Positions 23,346 through 36,700 of a stretch of 64,000 nt of DNA are shown piece by piece. Position numbers and translations under genes: made by a program. The stretch comes from Halichondria panicea (lineage: Eukaryota; Porifera; Demospongiae; Suberitida; Halichondriidae). Every line of letters starts with the position of its first letter. The first letter of the stretch is position 1. The stretch spans positions 14,876,198 through 14,940,197 of the forward strand of contig NC_087377.1 in the NCBI RefSeq assembly GCF_963675165.1, read 5' to 3'. A model generated the notes under the pieces. It searched no databases and was not told the origin of the DNA. It was given only the letters and a program-made list of their open reading frames with translations.

Positions 23346-26300
23346 TTATACCATCAGAGTCATCAGTCCCATTGTGATAGCTACCACCATAAGTACATTA
23401 GCGACCACATTTCCAGCTCCACTAAAAATAGTGGTAGTAGCAGTAGTACTGTCACAGATACCAGCCCGAGGGTCAGGAGCTTGGTACTCACACTCTACTG
23501 CTAGGAGGCCATTGGGGAAAGTTTCCGCAAAACCCTGCAGATCGAGAAATAGAGACAGGAACATAATATATAGTTGAGCCAGTAAATATTATGTATCGCT
23601 GTTGTAACTATAATATTATATTGAAACAGAGAAGAGACAATACAATTTTAATATGCATGCGCATGAAGCATGCTTTCATCAATTGAACTATGATTATTAT
23701 CATTATAATTATATATATAGATAAGCAAATTTCCTTCTTACCATTGGTGAGATACACAAATCTTGTACTGGTCCATTGACAACACTAGATTTCAGGGAAG
23801 CAACTTCATCGGATGTCCAACTGACGTTACTTAGAGCATTCTTCACAGTAGCTACTCCAAAGTTTCCAGAACTTGCTCCATCCAGCAAAGCTTCCTGCTG
23901 CTCTCTATAGGATTGGCCAGAAACACATAATTATGGAGAAAGACAATTGCACCATACTATATATATACGTAGACTCTCGCTATTCCGACTCTCTGAAGTA
24001 CGGCCACCTCGATATATAATTATATCGGCCATTTGGTTTGGCACGGAATGCTAGCTATATATGTTTACTACACACACACTCGCTATTCCGTATACCGGCC
24101 AGTGCTGGCTGTTGTCCCAAACAAGGTTTCAATGTAACGTGTATTACTGCCGGATATGACGTTTTGGGTGTGGTTTAGCAAATAAAATTGGATTACACTT
24201 AAATAGAGAACAGAATGATTCATTATCCTTCATTATCCTCGAGACAAGAAGCAAAATTAGTCATTAGATTCGAGGTAAGGTCGTTTTTAAGCGGGGGCTA
24301 ATTTCCTGAAATACAGCCACCTCGCTATTCCGGCCAAGCTGCATGCAGTGGCGTAGGCAGAGAGGGGCTGACGGGGCTAGAGCCCCCCCCCCCTTTTGTG
24401 CTCCATCAACTCCAACTCAGCTTGAATCACTGTGATCTGACAATCTACTCTGCACTGTACTGTATGCACAGTTACTAGAATGATGTCATTCAATGGAAAT
24501 GTGGGCAGGGCCATCTAATGCGCATGCTGACTGCTGAGTGATGACCTTTTCTTTAGGTAAAATTTCATGTTATTCAGCGCCTGCTCTGGCTCTGCTCAAC
24601 CGTCAAAAGTCTTTCCCACAATTGTATGAATTTACTAAGATGACTAAAACTTACGGAGTCAGTGAGTCATTCAAGAAGGGTTGCAAGACCTGAGGATCTC
24701 TGAGTGCAGGCTTTGAAACACAAGTCGTTAGATCCATCCTTGGATAGTACTGTAAGAATACCAGACACATCTCCTCCATTGTGCTCTCACCACCCTGTAC
24801 AGAATCGGCAGTATAACTGTCATGCTTCAAAATATTTAATTGCCTATAATTATATTGATATAGGGACAGCAATATGCATTGTTAGTATACGATATTCTTG
24901 AATTCTTCGACTTAATTATTTTCTTAATGAACACATGAATTAAGTCATTACAACAAGATATAGCATCGATCGTCACATGCAAGGACATATTGGATTTTCA
25001 TTGCTGTATACTGATAGCCGTGTTATATTGTATACCTACCAAAGTGACAAGATCTCTGTCCGTAGTATTGTAGATGCATTCCAGTCGCAGGATATCTCCC
25101 TAAACAAAAAAATCAAGTCATTACCGCTATTCTGGAAATTATTATGACAAACTCCAGCAGGGTTTCACAAAGATAGGGGCACCCCTGCATATGGTACTTC
25201 CCCCTAGAAATAATTATGAAAATATGGTGCCACAAAAAGTTGGTGTTTAAAAAAGAAGAACTAATGCAACAAAATTGCAGCTAGGCAAAAGGATTCCCAA
25301 AAAGGACAATAATAATTATGACCATGCAAGGGGCCGGAAGGGGGGTAGTCCGTATGTAAAGGCATAAACATCTGGCTTACTGGCTTGACATTAATGATCT
25401 CTGGAAGATGAACTGTTTGTTGAAAGTTAAAATCGTACTGCAGATTCTGATCGATTGGCTTTAGCTGTTCCCATCCATTATCACCACAAGTCTCACTTCT
25501 CCTTATGTGATGAACGACCAACCCCACACCTGCAATGATTATCACAATTATATACAGCATATACGTTCATTTCAGTTCCAGAAAACGCATCAGTTCACAG
25601 CTATATATAGCTGAATAATTAACGCTTTCTCAAATTATAATGTGACAATCATGCATATAAATTATAAGATATGGCGATTTGGCAAGACTAGTGCATGTAT
25701 ACCCTAGGAGGGGGGGGGGCTATAGTGTATATATACATTGTGTGGTTGAAAACAGATGGCTCAAAGTATACACTTCTCCTTATTGAAGTGGAGGTTCTGT
25801 ATAGATATATACAGTGCATGCACAGTTGTATAGCCTATAGCCCATGCATGCAATTTACTTACCAGCAAGATGGGTGTGCAGAGTGCTGGAAAAAACAGAG
25901 ATACCCTCCTCTGGAATCTGTGCACAAAAAAACAAAAATGCTGCATGCATGGTTGTGAGATGTAAAACAGCCAAGGGTATATCAGTGCTCTATATATCAG
26001 TTCCTCATGAAAGATAGAATGAGAAATAAGAATGAGCCAGGATTTCATACATGTAGTTAAATCCGCTCATGATGTTGAGGGGTGTGTTTTGAAGCTAGCT
26101 ACAGAGCAATTAACCACCCGCTATAAAACAGCTAAGAACTCAGGTTCGGATTGAACTTACAATGACTTCAACAAAGCAACCTCTCAATAACTACCACCTC
26201 TCTACTCTGTACAACGAGCAGCTTTCTAGTCTCCAATAAATTTTAGCAATGGAAAATAACCTCCCAGAATGGACAGCCACACCCAGAATTATAGCAGTGA

Positions 26301-29300
26301 AAAACTAGCTGTATAGTCCCAAAGCCTTTTCAAAGCTTGCATGTATGAACTAGAGAAGCATGCAGTTACAGCAAAGCTCCAAAATCCACTTGTATATTAT
26401 AGCATATAGAGCATACATGTGAATGCATTATATAATTATAGTTCCCCAGTGGTGTTCGTTTTATGGAGATTCCATGCACTCACTGTATATTTACTAATTA
26501 CTATAGAGATCGAAACAATTAATATCAGAATTTAACCTAACAATTAACAATTAACATCAGAAACAAATGATTATTATAATTATACTGTCATATATAAGAG
26601 TGACTCACATGTGCACTAGTACAGTCAGAGCTGCACTCTCCAAACACTCTGTAGTCTTGCACCCCAGGGGGTATAATCATGGATGGATGGACATCATGCC
26701 CCAAAAATAGAAAACCCGAACTAAAAGTACGCTCTGTACTTGTGTAGAAGAATTTCATGCCAGAGCTATCCGAGATATCTGCATGTATTGAGGAAATATC
26801 AGTTACCATGCATTATGGTATATAGCTATAGAAGCTGGTGTCTAATATTACATCCTCATAACCAGAATGTTAATTGTTGTATCATATGATTATTGAAAAC
26901 CAGATAGTGAAATGCGATGGTAACTGTACATAGCATGTATACTGTACTGCACATAGCATGCCTCAAACTAAAACCGTATTATTTATAGTAGTATTCCATC
27001 ACGTGAATCACTAGCTTGTTATGATCAGGTCAAAGATGCGTTTCGCTAGCAAAACATTACATGCATGCATGCAATAGTATAATAAAAATTATGGGAGCTC
27101 TATCACTTAGTATATGCTTTTTATGCCTGGTGTGCATGCATGCGTAAATGAGGTACATGGTATATAGCTGCAAGTATGCTCAAACCAATTGATACAATGC
27201 CTGTAGATAACAGCTCTATCCTTTGACAAGAGGTTATACACATTATATTTGCTAACTAGCTATTTCTTACTGGAGCGTAGATCAGGGTTGTCGTAGTGAG
27301 TTTCCATGACAAGAAAGTGAGGATTACCATCTCCACCCACCGGATAGGCCACATCAGCGGGGTATACAAATTTCTAAAATAGTAGATTCGGACATCATAA
27401 TAAAATTATACATGCATGCACAGCTAGTACAGTAGGAAGAGGAGGGACCCCAACATTATAGACCAATTTCTATAATATTATAGTTAAGGAAATATACATC
27501 ATGGCTAAATTAATCCTCTTTTTTCCACTAGCATCTATACAATGTATATGCATTTGCATTATAATTAATGCACCATAGCGCATATAAGTTCAACGGCCCC
27601 CCAAATTTCGAAAATTACTCCCGTTAATTATTGAGGGGTAGATGTGGCGAGCCTAGCTAATAATTATTATTTTAGCGAATGAGGCAAAATTGAAAGGTAA
27701 ATTTGACGATCATGCTGCATGATCTCGTACAATTAAGCTGAAACATTAATTGGGGACTCTCACCTTGAATCGAAAAATTGCCAAAATTTATTCGTCGCCA
27801 AATTATGAAGGTAATCAAAGAAATGCAATTCCTAATTGTCATCATGCAATCATGGCAATAGAGTAAGTATAAGTATTATTATGCCAATAAAAAGAACTGT
27901 TGTTGACAAGTATACAGTTATGTACACAAACTTACATCTCCTCCAACAGCCCATCCAGCAATTAGAGGGTTGCCACCACGACGGCAACTAGACACGGCAG
28001 CATCTCTACTATTTCCAAAAGCATTACAGGGAGCACTGTAGCCAATGTGGTTGCTATTGAGGTTTGTGCACTCGTAGATCAGGAAATGATGAACATTCAG
28101 CTCATTGTCAGCTTGAATAACAGGTGTCACCTATTGGAGTATAGCAAAAATGATTTTGCTGAGTCTCAGACTACACAGGGGTGTAACTAAAAATTTACGG
28201 GAAGGAGGTAACACCCCGGCAAAATATTTAACCGGAAACCACACCCACTAATTATCGGGTAGAAGTGCATGCAAATGGCAGTAAACTGCTATTTACCTGC
28301 TCTTCTTCTTTTTCTACAGTGATAGAGCACATTTTTTGCTCATTCTATATACCTATAGATCATGTTTTCCATAAATACTGCAATCTGATTGGCTAAAGGA
28401 AGTGTTCTATCCAACTTAGAAAATCATGTACTTACTTAGAAAATCATGTACTTCACTTTAGAAAATCATGTAGCAAAGAACATTAAAATCTGATTGGCTA
28501 AATACTCATAGTTGCTATGAGATCTAAAATGCTTAGACACTGTTTAGGAAGTTTCCACATGATTTAGAAGTCCTCAGGGCTAGTAGAACCCTCACTGCGT
28601 TCGGGATACTACAACCAGCTTCTAAGTCATGTAGAAACTTCCTAAACAGTGTCTAAGTATTATTTAGAACACACCTAGCCAAGATTAAGTGTTTTAATCT
28701 GCATGCCGAGGATATGGCCTCGAGGTTAACGTGGTGCTCGAGGCGCAGCCGAGTGCATTACGTAACCGAGAGGCCATCCGAGTGCACCAGCATTAAAACA
28801 CGTGACTTGGCTAGGTGTGTTCTAGTGCTGTCACGTGAGCTCTAGCCTCGTGGCAGCTAGATCTAGCTACATTTTAAATCAGTTGCTGGTGGCTAGCTAG
28901 CTAGCTAGACGTAATAGCAAGTTTTAGTAGGTTTGTAGATCCAGTAACTGATGCAAAGGAGAAGGAGATACGATCTAAAGCTATCTGGACTGACTGGGCA
29001 TATTCTCGACTTATTTCTCCTGCTGACCAACAGTCCCGATCCCACTACTGGATATGCCTCCAGCTGATCTGGCTTACTGGATGGGAAACTTTGTGCGCAA
29101 ACTATATGGCAATGAGTATCTGGTTTGCTCTTTTGGAAAGCTATGATATTCGAAGCACCTTTGTTGAAACGATTATATGGATCTGGCTTAGGTACAGGTA
29201 TGTACATCTTCGAAGCAAGCTGAGCCTATTTCTCCAGACGAAAAAGCGATGCTATGATCAAGTCAGCAATTTGGTATATACACATGAAACAAGTCGAAAC

Positions 29301-32088
29301 AATAACATTCAACTTTATAATACTTTTCAGCTTTGCTTGTGTACGTGTACATATTCCATCTGCTTGTATTATTATTATAATTATGATGACATTCAGATTC
29401 AATCTGCTTGTATTATGATTGTTTGATAAAAAGTGTGCATTAACAAACCAACTTAAAGCACACTTAAGTGTGGATTAAGTTATTTAATCCATGGTCACCT
29501 GACTACTTTCAGATAAGCTGATTGGCTGGAGATCATGTGACAGCACTAACTCATTATAGTTGGCAGAAGTTAGCTAGCCAGAGCTATTAAAAGCTAGTGA
29601 TGTGAGTCACATGACACTTGATGTTCAATAGTACAGGAGGCAAGGGCCTACTCTGCCTCATTGCTAGTTACGCCCCTGCTATAATAATGTACCCTCGTGA
29701 TAATACGCCCATTCCCTGTTTTGCTATAAACTTCCTGTATACGAGGTTATTTTGACTCGAAAATACGCTCAATAGCTAAAACATCACGTGTGTGGTTTAG
29801 TGAGTACTTCTTCTAAAAAGGCACCGCTTTTTCCTTTTCGAGACTATCATATGAAATAGCTATTAGCCTAATGAATTTATATGGTGCCTTCAGGCTTATG
29901 GGATAAATCTCCAGGTAGAAGGAGGCCTTTTAAAAGAAGTGCGGTAGCTCACCAGCTTGCCCTCGATGTATAATTATTAGCTATAATTTTTATGAAGGGA
30001 ATAACTACATCCCATTATATAGTATATACAGTAGAGTCTCGATATCCGACTTGCGACTTGGCTGATCATTAAGCAACAGTTCAAAATAAGCTCTAACCTT
30101 TGTGATGTAGCGTGTTTTGTTTTTCAATTCTGCAGGTAGCTCGAATGCAGAACACCAGTAGGTAGTTCTTTCACTTGGAAGAGTGATCTGAGGAGGAGAA
30201 AACCATGTCTATATATTATACATGTTTTGTACATTGACATATCGATCTATATTGAGACCGATGATTATGATTACCTTAATTATTGTGTAATAATATAACA
30301 TGTATATACTTGTACCACACTGCTAGGGTGTTTTATTGCCAAGCATGTAAATCACATCCCCTTCAAGTGTTTCAGCACTCATGATGACTGTGTGCCAGTT
30401 AGACTACTGATCGAGTATTAACCATCACACTAGCTTCCACTTTAACATTCAAGTGTTTCAGCCCACTCGCTACTCACCATGAATATCATTAACAGACAGC
30501 ACCTACACATAGTAGGAAGTGCATGTCTAATAGTTCCCACCACACCAATTCAAGGTTATGGCTATACCTATATAATTATAGCAAAAATTATAGCCAAAGG
30601 AAAATACTGCAAATCAAATACCTGGTGAATATAGACTGGACACCGTGCAGCCACTAATGTTTGGCACGCAACTCGAGAAAAATTCAAGATTTACCAAGAT
30701 TTTTTTTTTATAATAATTCAACTAATGTTTAGCATGCAGTGTTGTCAAAGGATTTCAATCGATGATTACATAATGCTCATGCATGCTCAGCCCTATACAT
30801 GTAACACAGCGCCATTTAGACTGAAATTAAGTATTAACTTCCAGCTAACCACAGAGTTTCAGCCCCACTCACTTACTTGCATGAATAATTAACAGACAAT
30901 ATTAGCCGCTACATACTAGGAAGTGCATGTCATATTAATTGTTCCCACCACACCAATATGAATTCAGGCTAACTATAGCAATAACTATAGCCAAAGAATA
31001 AGCAAACAGCTGTAAACAATTTGACACCGTGCAACCATTTTAATGCTTGGCACGTAATTCGAGAAAAGCTCAAGATTTATCAAAGCAAACCTATGCATGT
31101 ATTATTATGAGTTTAACTTACATTAACAGTGATATCAAAGGATTGCAGATCAGCCGGATCAGGAGGCACTTCTTGTTGTCCTCCCAACAGGTTAACACTG
31201 GATGCTCCACGGTTTGTCTCATGGTACATCACTTGATTAGGGTCGTCATCAACAGGGTCAGCGTTATTCCAACTGAAGATCATACGAGCTGTGTCACTCT
31301 GCATGATGCATGTAGAATCAATAATTAGCAATGAAGTGTTTTTCCTACTACTATTATTATAGTATAGCTATAATAATTTGTACTCAAACAAACACAACAA
31401 AGCAGCAGTGTCTGTTAATTCCGTAGAAGTGAATACGATATTAATAATAGTAATATAATTATTCACAAATGAGGAACAATTTTTGAACCTGGATGTCTTT
31501 GTCAAATTGTTCATCACAAGTAACCAAATTTCTTCTGAAGGCAAGAATAGTGAATCCATTCTCTTGCTCTCCACCCTCAAGGATCCAGTCTTGCATGGCA
31601 TCAACTGGTGGGAGGCTTCTTCCAGTGGCAAAGCGATCCTGAAATCAAGCAATATACACGTGATAGCATGCATATTAACTTAATATAGCTATAGCTATAA
31701 TTATGTATCTAATGTCTAGTATAGAGATGTCACAAGCAACTGCAGATACGTCCTATATACTGCATGTATTATAGACACCATTAAATTAATAGCACTTTTT
31801 TGTAGAATTGAATATTCTCACATGCAAAAAGGCTTGTCCTTGATCGTTGACCCATCCAATGACGATGTCAGAGTTACGCATTCCTCCAGTGGGAGACAGT
31901 CCCAGTCCAACCCATCCAGTGGTGCTCACATTCACTGCAAACCTTATACTTTGCCCCTCAACGCTCCAGTGCAGCCTATAGCTCCCTGTAGCTGGTCTCA
32001 GGTCAGCGGTCAGAGGGTAGGTGGAGAGGTCAATATGGGCTGCCAGGACAGCAGGGAGGAGAAGAGCGAGTAAAGCAAATGTCTTCAT
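23346..32088 (-). CDS. MOXD1-like: DBH/MOXD1-like copper monooxygenase, paralog 2 (13 exons, 635 aa)
   Basis: Exons in coding order: 32088-31822, 31638-31489, 31298-31122, 30187-30098, 28130-27936, 27373-27271, 26778-26609, 25917-25863, 25529-25381, 25099-25040, 24794-24655, 23904-23742, 23534-23346; total 1908 nt, phases identical to paralogs 1 and 3. The signal peptide is MKTFALLALLLPAVLAA. The DOMON domain spans exons 1-3. CuA ligands: H242, H243 (NVHHFLIYEC) and H319 (METHYDNP). CuB ligands: H398, H400 (LHTHLA) and M481 (EEMC). The C-terminal tail is hydrophobic after a short Thr-rich stretch (TTATTTIF), suggesting a GPI signal or tail anchor. Introns 3 and 4 are long and filled with repeats. 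No broken exon is seen, so the gene is probably active. Confidence 0.92.
23968..24345. repeat. pogo-type MITE in intron 11 of paralog 2
   Basis: Starts TAGACTCTCGCTATTCCG with CTCTGAAGTACGGCCACCTC, and ends near GCCACCTCGCTATTCCGGCC. Same family as 12287 and 38373. Confidence 0.65.
24351..24600. repeat. Dispersed repeat, inverted copy at 35365-35620
   Basis: CAGTGGCGTAGGCAGAG, then TGAATCACTGTGATCTG, GGCCATCTAATGCGCATGC and TTCAGCGCCTGCT, all recur in opposite orientation at 35365-35620 inside paralog 3. The CAGTGGCGTAG end is transposon-like. Confidence 0.6.
26150..26480. repeat. Truncated CAGTGGAACC-type MITE in intron 7 of paralog 2
   Basis: CTCAGGTTCGGATTGAA, AACGAGCAGCTTTCTAG, GGACAGCCACACCCAGAATT and GTTTTATGGAGATTCCA match the interior and right end of the complete element at 36914-37341. 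The left terminus is missing. Confidence 0.6.
28340..28830. repeat. Cluster of hairpins and a short tandem repeat in intron 4 of paralog 2
   Basis: Three pieces lie side by side. AGAAAATCATGTA repeats in tandem at about 28434-28472. TTAGACACTGTTTAGGAAG (about 28530) pairs with CTTCCTAAACAGTGTCTAA (about 28640). TAGAACACACCTAGCCAAG (about 28665) pairs with CTTGGCTAGGTGTGTTCTA (about 28825). The last two are hairpins ending next to each other, suggesting separate or nested palindromic MITEs. Confidence 0.6.
30430..31085. repeat. Degenerate tandem duplication in intron 3 of paralog 2
   Basis: Two units (about 30430-30710 and 30845-31085) share GTTTCAGCC, TTAACAGACA, TAGGAAGTGCATGTC, GTTCCCACCACACCAAT, GACACCGTGCA and GGCACG..TTCGAGAAAA in order. 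No coding sense was found. Confidence 0.6.
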
Positions 32089-33797
32089 GTCTAAAGTACT
32101 TTAACAGCAATGTATAATAGAAAAAACTACAACTGAAAATCTTGTGCTGAAACATGATTTTATAATAATTATCTGGGAGCTAGAGGAGGGAGTGGCTGAA
32201 TTCCTTGGATGAGGTATAGGTTCCCCCTATAATTTGAAACATGCATGTAAGCATAAAGTATAGGGCCGGATATGTGGTGACTAACTACCTATCACGAACT
32301 TTCTTGGAAGGGGCTGTTGAACTTTCTTGGAAGGGGCTGTTACATAACTGTACTTGCTTACCCTCTGATTGGATATAGTACACTCATGCATACACACAAT
32401 GACTGGATTACAGGTATCATGTGATGACCCCTAACTACCTATATCCAAGACCTTTCAACTATAACATCCTTATATTTACATCCTGTATGTACTTTTACAG
32501 TTTGAGCAGCTGTGTCACTGCATGTATTATATATAGCCAGAGGAAGCTTATCCTTTTCTGTGCATCCTGTTTATTTACCCTATAATTATACATTTCCTGT
32601 CTTAGATCATTTTCTTACTTTTGGTTTAGCCCTATATATAGCTTGTCAAATTATACTGTACTTGCAAGCTATATACGAATGTGCTGATCTAGCTTGTTAC
32701 CGAACAATTGGTTCTTTTTTCACTCATAATTACATATTTGGTTTCCGCACAAGATAAGTATTTTATACGGCATATATATATAGAGCAGCTATACATGTAG
32801 CCTCGATCCCAGGCCGATCCATCTCTAATTGAACGCTAGGTCGCCTCCAGGCCGATCCATCTCTAATTGAACGCTAGGTAGGCGACCTAGCGTTCAATTA
32901 GAGATGGATCGGCCTGGGATCGAGGCTACTATACATGTAGATCTAGCTACAATTATTCAACCAGATAAATAGAGCAAAGATAGCACTGTTGCCACAAATA
33001 ACAGATATTATTTAAAGTATAGCTTTAGCTAAGGTTATATCCCTGTACAAGCAGTGCCATATACCTTACACTGCATGCTATAGTATAATTATACACTATT
33101 TTCAAATTTCACAGCTATAGCCTAAGGGTATATATATAGGTATGCACGAGGCCTGACGAGGTACCAGGTTTGTCTCGGGTATATGCATGCAGGCCGAACA
33201 TTTGATGAGTACAAAAAGAATGTCTGGTCAAATCAGTTCCTAATACGTATCATAATTATGTTTCATGCAGAGTTCCAGGAATTAGAGCTAATTAACCACA
33301 TACACCGGATGCCCGCCCACGACCATGCAGTCATGAATATAATTATGTGGGATTATTACTAGCTGGGTCCACATTGATCTGTGTCCATCTGAGTATTGAA
33401 AAGTGAAACAGGCATAATTTAAAAGTACATAGAAAAAATGGTGTTGTGCATGCACGTCATATTCACTGCATGCACCTGATTCCTATAGTCTCAGGTCAAT
33501 ATGCAGGAGAGGAATTATGAAGATCAGCTGAGATTCAAACCCAGAATAGCCACTACACCCCCACATTAATTGGTATATACGCCCACTCATAATGATTCAA
33601 TTAATAGTGTCACTATAATTATCCCAATCAGTATACATGCAGATCAATATTAAAAATAATGTGTAAAAATTACTTCTGGAAATTAAAAGAACTTCTTATC
33701 AGTTCCTATAGTTAATCAGATCGAATTATCGTGTTTTTTAAGGTTCTAAGATTCTAGTCGCAACATGTTCTAAACTGTTCTTTATATACACTTCAGT
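32089..33797. other. Intergenic between paralogs 2 and 3
   Basis: Promoter side of paralog 2 and 3' side of paralog 3. It contains a 23-bp direct repeat (GAACTTTCTTGGAAGGGGCT..., 32296-32318 and 32319-32341) and the foldback element at 32798-32928. No open exon was identified. Confidence 0.45.
32798..32928. mobile_element. Foldback element with perfect 48-nt arms
   Basis: Positions 32798-32845 are the exact reverse complement of 32881-32928 (arms start TAGCCTCGATCCCAGGCCGA). The 35-nt spacer repeats an inner part of the left arm (CCAGGCCGATCCATCTC...). Exact 9-bp direct repeats CTATACATG lie at 32789-32797 and 32929-32937. It is the largest member of the family also seen at 7139, 50836 and 61315. 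Confidence 0.88.
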
Positions 33798-36700
33798 TTA
33801 CATCATTATTCCTATGGTTATAGCGACCACTAGAAGCATCATGTTAGCCACCACATTTCCGGCACCGCTGTCACAGATACCAGCCCGAGGGTCGGGAGCT
33901 TGGTACTCACACTCTATTGGTTGGAGGCCATTGGGGAAAGACTCAGACATTACCTATACAGAGAAATAACGAATTCAGTAAAACAGTATGGCGGTGAAAC
34001 TTTATACATTCTACATTTAACTTCTGCTAACTGCTAACTGATAATTATTTGCTGCAGTTAATTTTATTGCTAGTGTTTTGTCATAGTGTGTCTTATTTAC
34101 ACTCGTTGGCTATAGTGTAGTGCAACCCAGTTGTGTACATACTCGTCATTGGCTTGCATGTTAAAATATAACTTGAAACTAAAGCACTGAAGTGCTATCC
34201 TGCATGGCCCTCGGCTGTTGGCAAACTGCAAACAGACCTGACTCAGGCTATATACTATAACCCCATGAATCCGCTGGCCGCAGCACAGCCAGCGGGTTAA
34301 TAATGGACTTCTGCCGCTTGCACTGTCGGCTGCTTCATCAAATTGCATGGATGGTAAATCTATGTATAATTATATACCTTAAGGTGACATATTTTCGCGT
34401 GTATTAATTTCTGCTATTTCTGCGAATGAGAGTAAATCGCAAAAATTAGTACTCGCAAATAATTGGCCGCCCTCTTGTTTAATGTATCCAGCTCGACATT
34501 TCGCAAAATTATACCGCAAAATGTACAAAACTGTAAAAACGCAAACAAATCTACCTGTGAAAATATGTCACCTTAAGGGTAAGAGAACACATTTCCTGAC
34601 TTACATTTTCCCTTCGAGGATTTTGTGGGACACAAAAATCAATAACTGGCCCATTGACAACACTAGATTGCAGTGAGGCAACCGCATCGGATGTCCAACT
34701 GATGTCGTTTAGAGCATTCTCAACTGCAGTTGTACTACCACTTATGGCTGCAGTCTGCAAAGCTACCCTCTGCTCTCTGTATATGATAATAATATTATAC
34801 GTATAGACAAACACAAACTTACATGCATGTGTGCGAAATGTATACATGCACATGCACTTATACTGTATGCGGTTCACACAAATATAGGTGGCTATGCATA
34901 CACATGCACACACCAGTCCTGTATGTATAATAGTTGTTGATTTGATGTGTTGCATGGACTGTTGGGTGGAGGATGCATGGGCTCTGGTCTCAAAAAGGTC
35001 ACTTTGCCCCAGTGCAACATGCCCTATATTGGCCCTACAATATGCCATATATACTGGCATGCATGCACTAGCCTGCTATTTCTTTAATCTCAGAGGTCAA
35101 AAGGCAACAAATTACTATACACGTTGCAAAGCATGTGTCACACAGGAATTTTGAAAAAGGAGGGTTCTAAAAGCATTACTGCAGATTGTTGCAAAAAGGT
35201 GAATGGCCGGTTTTTTATTACCTGTTAGTTACACCTGATAGCTATACTGTAACAATACTTTCGTGGTTGTCTGAGAGACGAGGGGTTGCTCAAGCCCCCA
35301 AAGCCCTCCCTCGTTAGATGTGCCACTGTCTAGATCACCACAGCCATGCATGCATGTAGTGCAAATCAGTGGCGTAGCTAGGATTTTGGGAAGGGCATGC
35401 AAGGCTCAAATCAGTTGAACAGGGCCAAAGCAGGCGCTGAATAACTTGGAATTTTACCTAAGAAAAGGTCATCACTTTTCCTCAGCAGTCAGCATGCGCA
35501 TTAGATGGCCCTGCCCACATTTCCATTAAATGACATCATTCGCATGCATGCAGTACATGTACAGTGTAGAATAGATTGACAGATCACAGTGATTCAAGCT
35601 AAGTTGGAGTTGATTGAGCACAAAAGCATACCTGCATGCCAACTATATCCCGGTCTTACCGGGAATATCCCTTAAAATTGTCTCTCTTCCCGGTATCCGG
35701 CTAAGGGGTCTAATTTCAAGCACAAAACATTTTTTTAGATCTAAATACTGCATATGTAAACATTCCAACTAAAGGTGCAAATGGAAGTAATATCAATGAG
35801 CCATGTGGCAGAAAGTACACAAAACCCACAAAAATCCAAAACAGGAAATTTAATAATGATGTCAGCTGTACCAGAATTTTTGTATATTGGAAGAGTTTTT
35901 TAATTGATTTCAAGGCACAATCTTTGATGTCAATAAAAAAGCCTCACTCAACAAATTAATTCCAAGCTTATAGCCTCGACTCCAATGTGTGTAAATGCAT
36001 GTTTTACAACTTACGGAGTTAGTGAATCACTCAGGAAGGGTTGAAAGGCCCTAGGATCGGTGGATGAAATAAACGAAAAACAAGAAGACAGATCAATTCT
36101 TGGATAAAACTGCAAGAATGTCAGACACATCTCTTCCAATGTGCTCTCACCACCCTGCACGTGTAGATATAATGTAGATTATAATAATAATTCAAAATAA
36201 GCTATATCATACTAATGAGAATACCATATGGCATTATTGCTCCTGTATGGACAGGCACATTATCACATTATATACTTTTTGTGATTGTGACATAATTTTT
36301 TCGCGTGTATTAATTTCTGTTATTTCAGTAAATGCAGTGGCGGATCCAGAGGAGGGTCCATGAGGTCCCTTGACCCCCCCTTTTGAAGTTAACTTTAGAA
36401 GGCTTAATGACACCAGCTAGCAGTTTTTGTATCTATTGTAATTTGATTCAATGATTGTACCTATTGTTTTTATGTATCAACTGCCAAAGGAGTGTTCAGG
36501 TTAGCCTAGGCTAGCTAGTTGACTGTTCGTGGCAGCTAGCTAGCTCTACGCAAGTCTATTATGGGACTTCCCATGGCTGAGTATGGGATTTTCCCTAGTC
36601 ACGTGTGACCGGAAGTGGGAGTAACCCCAAAATTCGCGCTGCACCGACTTTTGACTACTCGGGCTGTGCGCTCGTTAGCTTGGAACCCCCCCTTTCATTT

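Noticed and set aside
28905-29426. Overlapping frames on both strands, considered as a degraded recombinase or transposon gene
   Set aside because: No catalytic motif could be identified and frames are short; left as intron 4 sequence of paralog 2.
35716-35913. Hydrophobic 65-codon frame on the - strand
   Set aside because: Looks membrane-like but is isolated in an intron of paralog 3, without recognisable homology or flanking exons.
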